From the NCBI GenBank assembly GCA_014763515.1, contig JACXVH010000017.1, positions 1-14,749 on the forward strand: a stretch of 14,749 bases of DNA. The letters run 5' to 3'. Of the stretch, positions 7,508 through 14,749 are shown piece after piece (within the stretch, counting starts at the first letter, position 1; every line of letters begins with the position of its first letter). Below the pieces are notes generated by a model that saw only the letters and a list, made by a program, of their open reading frames with translations, did no database searches and was not told where the DNA came from. A program made the position numbers and the translations under genes. The DNA comes from Flavobacteriaceae bacterium (GTDB lineage Bacteria; Bacteroidota; Bacteroidia; Flavobacteriales; Flavobacteriaceae).

Positions 7508-7527
7508 TATTTATATTTTTTTAGAGT

Positions 7528-8199
7528 ATGGAAAATTTAGCTCATAATATAAGTATTTCTATCAACGAAAAGTTGTTTTTGAAAAATCCTGAAAGCACGG
7601 CTTTAGGTAAGAATATAATAGAACATAGTATTCTTCTTATCAATGAAATAGGATTTGAAAATTTTACCTTCAAAAAATTGGGAGAAAAAATCCAATCAAA
7701 CGAAAGTTCAATATATCGTTATTTTGAAAACAAGCACAAATTATTGATTTACCTATCTACTTGGTATTGGTCTTGGATAGAATATCGTATCGTTTTTAGT
7801 ACGCACAATGTTAAACTTCCTATTGAGAAAATTGAGAAAACAATCGAAATTATAGCTAATAACGTTGAAAATGATGATAGAACTGTACATATTAACGAAT
7901 CTATTTTAAATAAAATTGTTATAGCTGAATTTTCTAAAACATTTCTAACAAAAGAAGTAGATCAAGAAATTAAAGAAGGTTTTTTTAATGTATATCAAAG
8001 AATCGTAAACCGATTGGAAAACATGATAACCGAACTAAACCCTAACTATACTTTTGCAAAAACATTAGCTTCTTCAATAGTCCAAGGAGCGTTACATCAA
8101 CATTATTTAAAAGAGCATTTTTCAAATCTTACAAACTTATCAGAAGTAAACTCTTTAAATGCCTTTTATGTTAATCTAATCAAAAAAGTTGTTTTATGA
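7528..8199 (+). CDS. TetR/AcrR-family transcriptional regulator
   Basis: The 223-residue protein has an N-terminal TetR DNA-binding domain at about residues 26-75. The helix-turn-helix reads FTFKKLGEKIQSNESSIYRYF, followed by ENKHKLL, the classic TetR_N ending. The rest is helical and divergent, the usual effector-binding and dimerisation region, and its ligand cannot be read from sequence. It is the first gene of the exporter operon: its stop overlaps the ABC gene start (ATGA), so the two are probably translationally coupled. The likely role is repression of its own operon through the palindrome at 7485-7501 until a substrate of the pump is sensed, which is inference. Confidence 0.88.
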   Translation: MENLAHNISISINEKLFLKNPESTALGKNIIEHSILLINEIGFENFTFKKLGEKIQSNESSIYRYFENKHKLLIYLSTWYWSWIEYRIVFSTHNVKLPIEKIEKTIEIIANNVENDDRTVHINESILNKIVIAEFSKTFLTKEVDQEIKEGFFNVYQRIVNRLENMITELNPNYTFAKTLASSIVQGALHQHYLKEHFSNLTNLSEVNSLNAFYVNLIKKVVL

Positions 8200-9845
8200 A
8201 ACCAATAGAGAGATTTAAAAATTTAATTAAACTTGATAAAAAAGATATCTATCAAATTATCTTATATTCCATTTTTGGAGGTTTAATCAGTTTAAGTTTA
8301 CCATTGGGTATTCAATCCATTGTAAATTTAATTCAAGCTGGAAAAATTTCAACTTCATGGGTTATTCTTATAATTTTTGTAGTTATAGGGGTAATCTTTG
8401 TCGGGATTTTTAAAATTATGCAGTTTCGAATTTCAGAAAATTTACAGCAAAAGATATTTGTACGATCATCTTTTGAATTTGCATACCGTTTTCCAAAAAT
8501 TAAACATGAAAAACTATACAATCAATATCCACCAGAATTAGCAAACCGTTTTTTTGATACTTTAACAGTTCAAAAAGGACTTTCTAAATTATTATTAGAC
8601 AGTTCAACAGCTATTCTTCAAATCATATTTGGCTTAATTTTACTTGCCCTATACCATTCCTTTTTTATCTTTTTTGGGATTATATTATCTTTTTTATTGT
8701 ATTATATTTTTAAATTTAATTTTAATTCGGGTATTGAAACAAGTTTAAAAGAATCAAAATACAAGTATAAAGTTGCCCACTGGATTCAAGAAATTGCACG
8801 TAACAACCTTAGCTTTAAAAATGAAAACTTATTCGAATTTTCTTTGGATAAAAATGATAAATATGTTACCGAATATTTAAAACATCGCGAAAGTCATTTT
8901 CAAATTTTAAAAAAACAATTTATTCAACTAGTTAGTTTTAAAACCTTAATCACTGCCGGTTTATTAATTATTGGTGGACTTTTAGTATTGAACCAACAAA
9001 TGAATATCGGTCAATTTGTAGCTGCAGAAATCATTATCTTAACCATCATAAATGCTGTAGAAAAATTATTTAGTGTATTAGAATTATTCTACGATGTACT
9101 AACCTCTTTAGAAAAAATAGGTACTGTTGTCGATTTAGAAATTGAAAAAGATTCTAATAAGAAACAATGCGAATATCTAGAGAAAGACCTTAATATAGAA
9201 TTGAAGGATATTGATTATAAATACCCCGATAGTGAAAGCTTAATTCTTCAAAATATTAATTTAAAAATAAATCAAGGCGATAAAATTGTCATTAAAGGAC
9301 CAAATGGTTCAGGGAAAACTACCTTAATGCGATTATTGGCAAAAATAATTAATCCTACATCTGGAACTATTTTTATAAATGATACAAATAGTAAACGAAT
9401 TTGTTTAGATGAAATTAGATCAAAAATTAGTATTATAACTTATAATCAAGGAACTTTTGAAGGGACAATTTTAGAAAATTTAACCTTCAATAATCAATTA
9501 ATAACAATGACCGAAGTAAAAGAAGTTTTAGATAAAGTTATGTTAACCGATTTTATAAAATCGTTACCTAACGGATTAGACACAAAACTTTGTACCGATG
9601 GCAAACAAATAAATTCATCCGTTGTTCAAAAAATCCTTATTGCTAGAGCCATATTAATGAAACCAAGAATTTTACTTTTAGAAGATTCTTTGAGTAAAAT
9701 AGAGCCAAATCAAACAAAACAAATTATAAACTATTTATTTGAAGAACAAAAAGATTTAACTGTAGTTGTGATTACCAATAATAAAGATTGGGAAACCAAT
9801 AAAACCAAAATATACAATTTAACTCAAGGTAAATTAAAAGACTAA
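8196..9845 (+). CDS. ABC half-transporter (membrane domain fused to a degenerate ATPase domain)
   Basis: The 549-residue protein has about six membrane segments (near 20-43, 54-74, 137-155, 156-175, 250-268, 273-292) and a nucleotide-binding domain from about 334. There is no C39 peptidase domain. The A-loop Tyr (YKYPD) and Walker A (GPNGSGKTT, Lys374) are intact. The other motifs deviate: the signature is INSSV (472-476) where LSGGQ is expected, Walker B ends LLLED (Glu496-Asp497) instead of DE, the D-loop ends KIE instead of ALD, and the H-loop has Asn528 instead of His. The Q-loop Gln seems displaced (TYNQGTFEGTI). It should pair with the downstream HlyD and TolC proteins in type I-like export; the substrate is unknown. 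ATP binding is likely, while strong hydrolysis is doubtful. The start codon overlaps the tetR stop. Confidence 0.9.
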   Translation: MKPIERFKNLIKLDKKDIYQIILYSIFGGLISLSLPLGIQSIVNLIQAGKISTSWVILIIFVVIGVIFVGIFKIMQFRISENLQQKIFVRSSFEFAYRFPKIKHEKLYNQYPPELANRFFDTLTVQKGLSKLLLDSSTAILQIIFGLILLALYHSFFIFFGIILSFLLYYIFKFNFNSGIETSLKESKYKYKVAHWIQEIARNNLSFKNENLFEFSLDKNDKYVTEYLKHRESHFQILKKQFIQLVSFKTLITAGLLIIGGLLVLNQQMNIGQFVAAEIIILTIINAVEKLFSVLELFYDVLTSLEKIGTVVDLEIEKDSNKKQCEYLEKDLNIELKDIDYKYPDSESLILQNINLKINQGDKIVIKGPNGSGKTTLMRLLAKIINPTSGTIFINDTNSKRICLDEIRSKISIITYNQGTFEGTILENLTFNNQLITMTEVKEVLDKVMLTDFIKSLPNGLDTKLCTDGKQINSSVVQKILIARAILMKPRILLLEDSLSKIEPNQTKQIINYLFEEQKDLTVVVITNNKDWETNKTKIYNLTQGKLKD

Positions 9846-9849
9846 AACT

Positions 9850-11196
9850 ATGCTAAACATCACTAAAAATAGAATAGATACTCTTTTAGATATTAATAAA
9901 TATAAATCGAGTGCAATTTTTAAAAACAACAATAGTTATTTAGTAATTAAAAAAGTACTTTTAGCTTTTGCTATAATAGGATTTATATTTCTTTTTTTAC
10001 CATGGACACAAAATATCTCGGGTAATGGATTTGTAACTACTTTAAAACCCGACCAAAGACCCCAAACCATTCACTCAGCTATTGCCGGACGAATAGAAAA
10101 ATGGTATGTGCGAGAAGGCGATTATGTAAAAAAAGGCGATACCATTTTATTTATTTCTGAAATAAAAGAGGATTATTTAGATCCTAATTTGGTCGAAAAC
10201 ACAGGAAATCAAGTTAAAGCAAAAGAAAATGCTGTAGAATCTTATGATCAAAAAGTAAAAGCGCTTGATATGCAAATGGGTGCAATTAGTAATGAGAAGA
10301 ACCTAAAACTAAAACAAGCACAAAATAAATTAAAACAATCATTTTTAAAAGTTAAAAGTGATAGTACTGACCTAGAAGCGATAAAAACACAATTAAAAAT
10401 TGCAGAAACACAATACAACCGAACAGTGGCTTTAAACACAGAAGGACTAAAACCTATGACGGCTGTTGAGGAAAAACGTGTGAAATTGCAAGAAATGCAA
10501 GCTAAAATTATCACACAAGAAAACAAATATATTGCGAGCCAAAATGAAGTTTTAAACGCTACTATGGAATTAAACAGAATTTCCGCAGAATATGCCGAAA
10601 AAACAGCTAAAGCAAGTAGCGATAAACAAACCGCATTAAGTTCAAAATTTGACACAGAAGCTCAGGTTAATAAATTAAGAAACCAATACACCAACTACAA
10701 AATTAGAAATGGGTTGTATTACATCACTGCTCCTCAAGATGGTTATGTGAACAGAGCCTTACAATCGGGAATTGGAGAAACGATCAAAGAAGGAACTTCT
10801 ATTGTAAGTATAATGCCCGCTAACTTTGAAATTGCTGTTGAAACTTATATAGATCCTATAGATTTTCCTTTAATTCATAAAGGCGAAAAAATGCGTGTTT
10901 GGTTCGATGGCTGGCCAACAATTGTTTTTAGCGGATGGCCGGGAATGTCTTATGGAACATTTGGTGGAGTAATTGTTGCTAAGGAGAACTTTATTAGTGC
11001 AAACGGAAAATATCGTGTTTTAATTGCTCCAGATCCAGAGGATAAAAAGTGGCCCGAGCAATTAAGCATAGGTGCTGGAACACAAACTATGGCGTTACTA
11101 CAAAATGTTCCTATTTGGTTTGAAATTTGGCGAACACTTAATGGGTTCCCTCCTAATTTCTATCAACCTACGAATGCAAACGATTCAAAAAAGTAA
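9850..11196 (+). CDS. HlyD-family periplasmic adaptor (membrane fusion protein)
   Basis: The 448-residue protein has a cytoplasmic N-terminus of about 33 residues and one membrane segment at about 34-52. The first half of a lipoyl domain follows (IHSAIAGRIEKWYVREGDYV, 74-93, then KKGDTIL). A long, Lys/Gln/Glu-rich helical coiled-coil hairpin occupies about 115-285. The second lipoyl half is YITAPQDGYVNRALQSGIGE with IKEGTSIVSIMP, followed by a beta-barrel region (about 325-400). This is the order expected for an adaptor linking an inner-membrane ABC exporter to a TolC channel. It lies 4 bp after the ABC gene and 4 bp before the TolC gene. The tail WFEIWRTLNGFPPNFY is unusually aromatic. Confidence 0.93.
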   Translation: MLNITKNRIDTLLDINKYKSSAIFKNNNSYLVIKKVLLAFAIIGFIFLFLPWTQNISGNGFVTTLKPDQRPQTIHSAIAGRIEKWYVREGDYVKKGDTILFISEIKEDYLDPNLVENTGNQVKAKENAVESYDQKVKALDMQMGAISNEKNLKLKQAQNKLKQSFLKVKSDSTDLEAIKTQLKIAETQYNRTVALNTEGLKPMTAVEEKRVKLQEMQAKIITQENKYIASQNEVLNATMELNRISAEYAEKTAKASSDKQTALSSKFDTEAQVNKLRNQYTNYKIRNGLYYITAPQDGYVNRALQSGIGETIKEGTSIVSIMPANFEIAVETYIDPIDFPLIHKGEKMRVWFDGWPTIVFSGWPGMSYGTFGGVIVAKENFISANGKYRVLIAPDPEDKKWPEQLSIGAGTQTMALLQNVPIWFEIWRTLNGFPPNFYQPTNANDSKK

Positions 11197-11200
11197 GTCT

Positions 11201-12583
11201 ATGAAATTTAAATTCTTAATTGCTTTCTTGTTTATTCAAGGTTTTAGTTGGAGCCAAGATATTTCAAATGAATTAACCTATGAAGAATTTATTGGTTATG
11301 TTAAAAAATTTCATCCGTTAGCCAAACAAGCCAATTTAAAAATTTCCGAAGGTCAAGCGAAATTAATGAAAGCTCGTGGAGCATTTGACCCCAAAATTGA
11401 AGTAAACTATAATGAAAAACAATTTGGCGATAAGCAATATTATAATTTTTTTAATGGAAGTTTTAAAATCCCAACTTGGTATGGCATTGAAATAAAGGCG
11501 GCTTTTGATAATAATGAAGGAATTTATATAAATCCTGAAAACACTTTACCAAACAGCGGGCTAACATCAGTTGGAATAACCGTTCCTATTGGACAAGGGT
11601 TGTGGATTAATGAGCGAATGGCTGAGTTAAAACAAGCCAAATTATATCAAAATGTTGCCAGTGCCGAACAAAAAATAATGCTTACCGAGGTTCTGTATCA
11701 GGCTTCAATAAGTTACGTCAATTGGAAACAAAGTTATGACGAAGTAAAACTGTATGAAGAATATCTTAAAAATGCTAAAACTCGTTACAAAGGCATCGTA
11801 AAATCTATAGAATTAGGAGATAAATCAGCAATTGATAGTGTTGAAGTAGGTATAACATTAAATTCAAGAAAATTAAGTTTAGAAAAATCGAAATTAAAAC
11901 TTACTAAAGCTCGCTATGAACTTTCAAATCATTTATGGACCGAAAATAATATTCCGCTTGAAATTGATGAAAATTTATATCCAGAAATAAATTTAGCTTT
12001 GGTACTACCAAATCAATTGAACTTAGAAAATTTAGAAAATGTATCTATTGAAGCGCATCCTAAAATAAATGCTTTACAAAGTAAATTAGATATTTTAAAA
12101 ATAAACAGACGCTTACAAGGAAACAAAATTTTACCAAAATTAGAAGCTAGTTATAATTATTTATCGGAACCTAGTGCTTTCGATGATTACAGATTTGAAG
12201 ACTATAAAATTGGCGTAAATTTTTCAGTTCCCTTATTCTTAAGAAAAGAAAGGGCACAATATAAATTAGCTAAACTTCAAGTTCAAGATTCTGAATTTGG
12301 TTTTGCAACAGAAAAAGTTTCGCTAAATAATAAAATTGAAGCTCAAAAAAAAGAAATCAATTCTTATAGAAAACAAATCGAGATCAATAAAAGTTTAGTT
12401 AATAATTACGATACCATGCTTAATGGTGAAGATAGATTATTTATTGCTGGAGAAAGTTCTGTATTTTTAATTAATTCTAGAGAAAACTCATTAGTAAGTG
12501 CACAACTAGCTACTATTTCTTTAGAAAATGCTTACTTAACAGCTTTTTTAAACTTATTTAAAACATTAGGAAAACCTGAATAA
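11201..12583 (+). CDS. TolC-family outer-membrane efflux protein
   Basis: Starting at ATG 11201 gives a 460-residue protein with a signal peptide (MKFKFLIAFLFIQGFSWSQ). The frame stays open upstream to 11072, but that extension overlaps the HlyD gene and would bury the signal peptide, so it is rejected. The body shows two similar halves of strands and long helices typical of the outer-membrane efflux fold: YEEFIGYVKKFHPLAKQANL and EGQAKLMKARGAFDPKI in the first, IEAHPKINALQSKLDILKI, LPKLEASYNY and VNFSVPLFLRKERAQYKLAK in the second. The protein would form a trimeric outer-membrane and periplasmic tunnel for the HlyD/ABC complex. It is the last gene of the operon and ends at a strong terminator. 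Confidence 0.93.
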   Translation: MKFKFLIAFLFIQGFSWSQDISNELTYEEFIGYVKKFHPLAKQANLKISEGQAKLMKARGAFDPKIEVNYNEKQFGDKQYYNFFNGSFKIPTWYGIEIKAAFDNNEGIYINPENTLPNSGLTSVGITVPIGQGLWINERMAELKQAKLYQNVASAEQKIMLTEVLYQASISYVNWKQSYDEVKLYEEYLKNAKTRYKGIVKSIELGDKSAIDSVEVGITLNSRKLSLEKSKLKLTKARYELSNHLWTENNIPLEIDENLYPEINLALVLPNQLNLENLENVSIEAHPKINALQSKLDILKINRRLQGNKILPKLEASYNYLSEPSAFDDYRFEDYKIGVNFSVPLFLRKERAQYKLAKLQVQDSEFGFATEKVSLNNKIEAQKKEINSYRKQIEINKSLVNNYDTMLNGEDRLFIAGESSVFLINSRENSLVSAQLATISLENAYLTAFLNLFKTLGKPE

Positions 12584-12616
12584 AAAAATCCCGTCTTGGT
12601 GAGGACGGGATTTTTT
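12583..12616. terminator. Bidirectional Rho-independent terminator between convergent genes
   Basis: A stem of TCCCGTC (12589-12595) with GACGGGA (12604-12610) and an 8-nt loop is flanked by A- and T-runs, so it works on either strand. It starts at the last base of the exporter operon's stop codon and lies about 25 bp past the 3' end of the minus-strand RRM gene. Confidence 0.9.
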
Positions 12617-12640
12617 AATTTGTATCTTAAAAAAACTATA

Positions 12641-12970
12641 TTAATAACGGCTTCTACTGTTATCTCTATCTCTATTAAAACTACCTCTATTTCCACCATT
12701 ACGGTTAAAAGGTTTTCTTTCACCTTCTGGTTTTGGTTCAGATTTATTTACAACAATTGAACGTCCGTCAATTTTAGCACCATTTAATTCATCAATTGCT
12801 CTTTGAGCAGATTCATCACTTGGCATTTCAACAAATCCAAAACCTTTACTTCTTCCTGAAAACTTATCTGTAATAACTTTTGCTGAAGTTACTTCACCAT
12901 ATTCTTCAAAATACTCTCTTAAATTTGCTTCCTCTACGTTGAAAGGAAGACTTCCTACAAAAATGTTCAT
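12641..12970 (-). CDS. Single-RRM RNA-binding protein
   Basis: The 109-residue cytoplasmic protein has one RNA recognition motif at residues about 1-78. RNP2 is IFVGSL (3-8), and RNP1 is KGFGFVEM (42-49) with the RNA-stacking aromatics Phe44 and Phe46. A basic, disordered tail rich in Arg, Asn, Ser and Gly follows (about 79-109, ending DNSRSRY). Such small RRM proteins occur in many Bacteroidota and cyanobacteria, often cold- or stress-responsive, and probably affect RNA stability or translation. That role is family knowledge and not shown here. It has its own -7 box at 12992-12999. Confidence 0.93.
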   Translation of the reverse strand: MNIFVGSLPFNVEEANLREYFEEYGEVTSAKVITDKFSGRSKGFGFVEMPSDESAQRAIDELNGAKIDGRSIVVNKSEPKPEGERKPFNRNGGNRGSFNRDRDNSRSRY

Positions 12971-12991
12971 TTAATAAAAATTAATTTGAAC

Positions 12992-12999
12992 CAAAGGTA
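12992..12999 (-). promoter_or_regulatory. Candidate -7 box (TACCTTTG) of the RRM gene
   Basis: On the minus strand TACCTTTG matches TAnnTTTG and lies 21 bp before the start codon at 12970. No clear -33 TTTG is seen. Confidence 0.45.
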
Positions 13000-13055
13000 G
13001 TCTTTTGAATCTATAAAGAAATTATTAATTGATTTATTTTCAAATAATTAACTAT

Positions 13056-14330
13056 TTACAAACATTTTATCATTTCAAAATAAGCTTTATCAATCCATTC
13101 TTGATGGTCTGGGTGAGCAATTTTTACCATTTCTTTAACGCGTTGACTAAGCGTTTTACCATATAAATCGGCAATACCGTTTTCTGTAATAATATAATGC
13201 ACGTGAGAACGAGTTGTAACGACACCTGCCCCTTGTTTTAAAAATGGAACAATTCTACTTTCTCCTCTTCTGGTTACCGATGGTAGGGCAATTATTGGTT
13301 TTCCACCCTCACTTAAAGAAGCTCCTCTAATAAAATCCATTTGTCCACCAACTCCAGAATACATTCTACTGCCAATAGAATCTGCACATACTTGTCCTGT
13401 AACGTCTACTTCTATAGCAGAGTTTATAGAAACCATTTTTGGATTTTTACGAATACGAGCAGTATCATTTACCATAGAAGATTCTTTCATTTCAATAAAA
13501 GGATTATCATTAACAAAATCATAAAGTCGTTTAGAACCAATTAAAAAAGTCGCTAGAGCTCTTCCACGAAGTGTACCCTTGTAGTTACAGTTAATCACAT
13601 CTTTTTCAATTAAATCAATTACACCATCTGAAAACATTTCAGTATGTAAGCCTAAATCTTTATGGTTTGTTAGTTTACTTAAAGCAGCATTTGGAATAGA
13701 ACCAATACCCATTTGTAAAGTACTCTTGTCTTCAACTAATGAAGCTATATATTCTCCTATTTTTTCCTCCTCTGCCGTAAAAGGGGCAACATCATGTGCA
13801 TAAATAGGAACGTCTACATCAACTAAATAATCTATTTCTGAAATGTGTAAAATTCCATCACCAAAAGTTCTTGGCATTTGAGGGTTTACCTGAGCTATAA
13901 CTATTTTTGCATTTTCAATGGCAGCAACTGTTGCTTCCACCGAAACACCAAGGGAACAATAACCATGAATATCTGGAGGTGACACATGAATAAAAGCAAC
14001 ATCTAATTTTACTACATTTTTTCTAAACAAAAGTGGTAATTCACTCAAGAAAACAGGCGTATATGAACCATTACCCGCAGCTAACGTATGCCTAACATTT
14101 GCTCCAATAAAAAATGAATTTACATGAAAACTATCTTTTAATTCAGGGTTTGCGTAAGGCGCTTCACCCTCAGTATGTAAATGGCAAACTTCAACATTTT
14201 TTAATTCAGAAGCTCTTTCAGCAAGCGCTTTTGTTAAAACTGTTGGAGTTGCAGCTGCAGCTTGAACATAAATTCTATCGTCATTTTTAATAACCTTGAC
14301 AGCTTCCGCTGCCGAAACATATTTTCCCAT
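13056..14330 (-). CDS. Acetyl-CoA hydrolase / 4-hydroxybutyrate CoA-transferase family protein
   Basis: The 424-residue cytoplasmic enzyme belongs to the family that moves CoA between acyl-CoA and carboxylic acids, or hydrolyses acetyl-CoA. Landmarks are CHLHTEGEAPYA, HVSPPDIHGYCSLGVSVE, the glycine-rich QMGIGSIPNA (206-215), GLHTEMFSDG with the expected catalytic Glu231, SGVGGQMDFIRGA, and the C-terminal VHYIITENGIADLYGK. Length and motif order are normal for family members of about 420-440 residues. The exact substrate (4-hydroxybutyrate, acetate, propionate or butyrate) cannot be read from the sequence, and no 4-hydroxybutyrate or succinate-semialdehyde gene is adjacent. It is divergent from map and 85 bp upstream of the RRM gene on the same strand. 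Confidence 0.92.
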   Translation of the reverse strand: MGKYVSAAEAVKVIKNDDRIYVQAAAATPTVLTKALAERASELKNVEVCHLHTEGEAPYANPELKDSFHVNSFFIGANVRHTLAAGNGSYTPVFLSELPLLFRKNVVKLDVAFIHVSPPDIHGYCSLGVSVEATVAAIENAKIVIAQVNPQMPRTFGDGILHISEIDYLVDVDVPIYAHDVAPFTAEEEKIGEYIASLVEDKSTLQMGIGSIPNAALSKLTNHKDLGLHTEMFSDGVIDLIEKDVINCNYKGTLRGRALATFLIGSKRLYDFVNDNPFIEMKESSMVNDTARIRKNPKMVSINSAIEVDVTGQVCADSIGSRMYSGVGGQMDFIRGASLSEGGKPIIALPSVTRRGESRIVPFLKQGAGVVTTRSHVHYIITENGIADLYGKTLSQRVKEMVKIAHPDHQEWIDKAYFEMIKCL

Positions 14331-14347
14331 ACCTTTATATTTTTAAG

Positions 14348-14355
14348 CAAAATTA
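14348..14355 (-). promoter_or_regulatory. Candidate -7 box (TAATTTTG) of the CoA-transferase gene
   Basis: On the minus strand TAATTTTG matches TAnnTTTG and lies 17 bp before the start codon at 14330. A matching -33 element is not clear. Confidence 0.4.
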
Positions 14356-14437
14356 ACTGCTTAATTCTATTTAAAATATGACTTTTCTCATTTAAAAATT
14401 GAAAATCTTCAATGTTCATACTCTTGATTTTTTGTTG

Positions 14438-14445
14438 TATTTTTG
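14438..14445 (+). promoter_or_regulatory. Candidate -7 box (TATTTTTG) of map
   Basis: TATTTTTG matches TAnnTTTG and lies 17 bp before the map start codon. The -33 region lacks a clear TTTG at the usual distance. Confidence 0.45.
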
Positions 14446-14462
14446 TCCCTCAAATTTGAGTT

Positions 14463-14749
14463 ATGATTGTAATAAAAACAAGAGAAGAAATTGAATTAAT
14501 GCGCGAAAGTGCACTTATTGTGTCGAAAACATTAGGAATGGTTGCAAAAGAAATCAAACCTGGAGTTACTTCTCTTTATTTAGATAAATTAGCTGAAGAA
14601 TTTATTCGTGACCATGGAGCCGAACCTGCGTTTTTAGGAATGTATGGCTTTCCGAATACACTATGTATGAGTCCAAACACACAAGTAGTTCATGGTATTC
14701 CAAATGATATTCCGTTACAAGATGGCGATATTATTTCAGTTGATTGTGG
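14463..14749 (+). CDS. map: Type I methionine aminopeptidase, N-terminal part (cut by window end)
   Basis: The enzyme removes the initiator methionine from nascent proteins in the cytoplasm, using a dinuclear metal centre. The visible 95 codons match type I enzymes from the start: IKTREEIELMRESALIVSKT, IKPGVTSLYLDKLAEEFI, GAEPAFLGMYGFPNTLCMS, then QVVHGIPND with His77 (equivalent to E. coli His79) and DGDIISVDCG with the first metal-ligand Asp94. The rest of the metal site lies outside the window. The short form, with no N-terminal extension, is the usual bacterial type. Confidence 0.95.
   Translation, partial: MIVIKTREEIELMRESALIVSKTLGMVAKEIKPGVTSLYLDKLAEEFIRDHGAEPAFLGMYGFPNTLCMSPNTQVVHGIPNDIPLQDGDIISVDC

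Noticed and set aside
8333..8521. Minus-strand open frame inside the ABC transporter gene
   Set aside because: It lies wholly within a well-supported gene and has no recognisable features.
10248..10655. 135-codon minus-strand open frame inside the HlyD gene
   Set aside because: It is antisense to the coiled-coil region, whose Lys/Gln/Glu codons read as a Phe/Leu/Cys-rich string on the other strand. It has no promoter or family resemblance.
11072..11200. Upstream extension of the TolC gene to an ATG at 11072
   Set aside because: It overlaps the HlyD gene by 125 bp and puts 43 residues in front of a clear signal peptide that begins at ATG 11201.
12532..12723. Minus-strand open frame overlapping the RRM gene end, the terminator and the TolC gene end
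   Set aside because: It runs through a strong terminator and overlaps both real genes; its sequence is not protein-like.
13025..13050. AT-only inverted repeat between the CoA-transferase and RRM genes as a terminator
   Set aside because: The stem is weak, imperfect and without GC pairs or a proper T-run, so termination here cannot be claimed.
13341..13544. Plus-strand open frame inside the CoA-transferase gene
   Set aside because: It is antisense to a conserved enzyme and has no independent support.
14234..14419. Minus-strand open frame covering the CoA-transferase start region
   Set aside because: It is in a different frame from the enzyme, whose ATG at 14330 starts at the expected N-terminus.

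Overview
The window is AT-rich, gene-dense DNA that looks like a chromosome from the Bacteroidota, most likely Flavobacteriaceae. Three things support this. Promoters match the Bacteroidota pattern (TTTG, 19-21 nt, TAnnTTTG) and not the E. coli one. Ribosome binding sites are A-rich or absent. The protein families (DUF5916 barrel, YkuD_2 L,D-transpeptidase, single-RRM RNA-binding protein) are typical of flavobacteria. The assignment rests on recognition and was not tested by a search.

Layout. Positions 1-99 look like the left end of an IS3-type insertion sequence, with the start of its first transposase frame reading off the window on the minus strand. Next come two identical tRNA-Gly(TCC) genes on the minus strand, with a good promoter upstream and a strong terminator downstream. 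Positions 464-802 hold what looks like a decayed GNAT acetyltransferase. Two L,D-transpeptidases of different subfamilies follow (882-2474 plus, 2463-3209 minus), facing each other with 3' ends overlapping by 12 bp. Then come a DUF5916 outer-membrane protein and gpmI (glycolysis), which ends at a clear terminator.

The most notable block is 7528-12583: four tightly packed plus-strand genes encoding a TetR-type regulator, an ABC half-transporter, an HlyD-type periplasmic adaptor and a TolC-type outer-membrane channel. Together these could span the whole envelope as a tripartite exporter. A 17-bp inverted repeat overlaps the promoter and could be the TetR operator. The ABC protein keeps Walker A, but every other catalytic motif of its ATPase domain is altered (signature, Walker B, catalytic Glu, D-loop, H-loop, probably Q-loop). 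How this exporter is energised is the main open question in the window.

After a bidirectional terminator come an RRM RNA-binding protein and an acetyl-CoA hydrolase/4-hydroxybutyrate CoA-transferase family enzyme on the minus strand, then the 5' part of methionine aminopeptidase (map) on the plus strand, cut by the window end.
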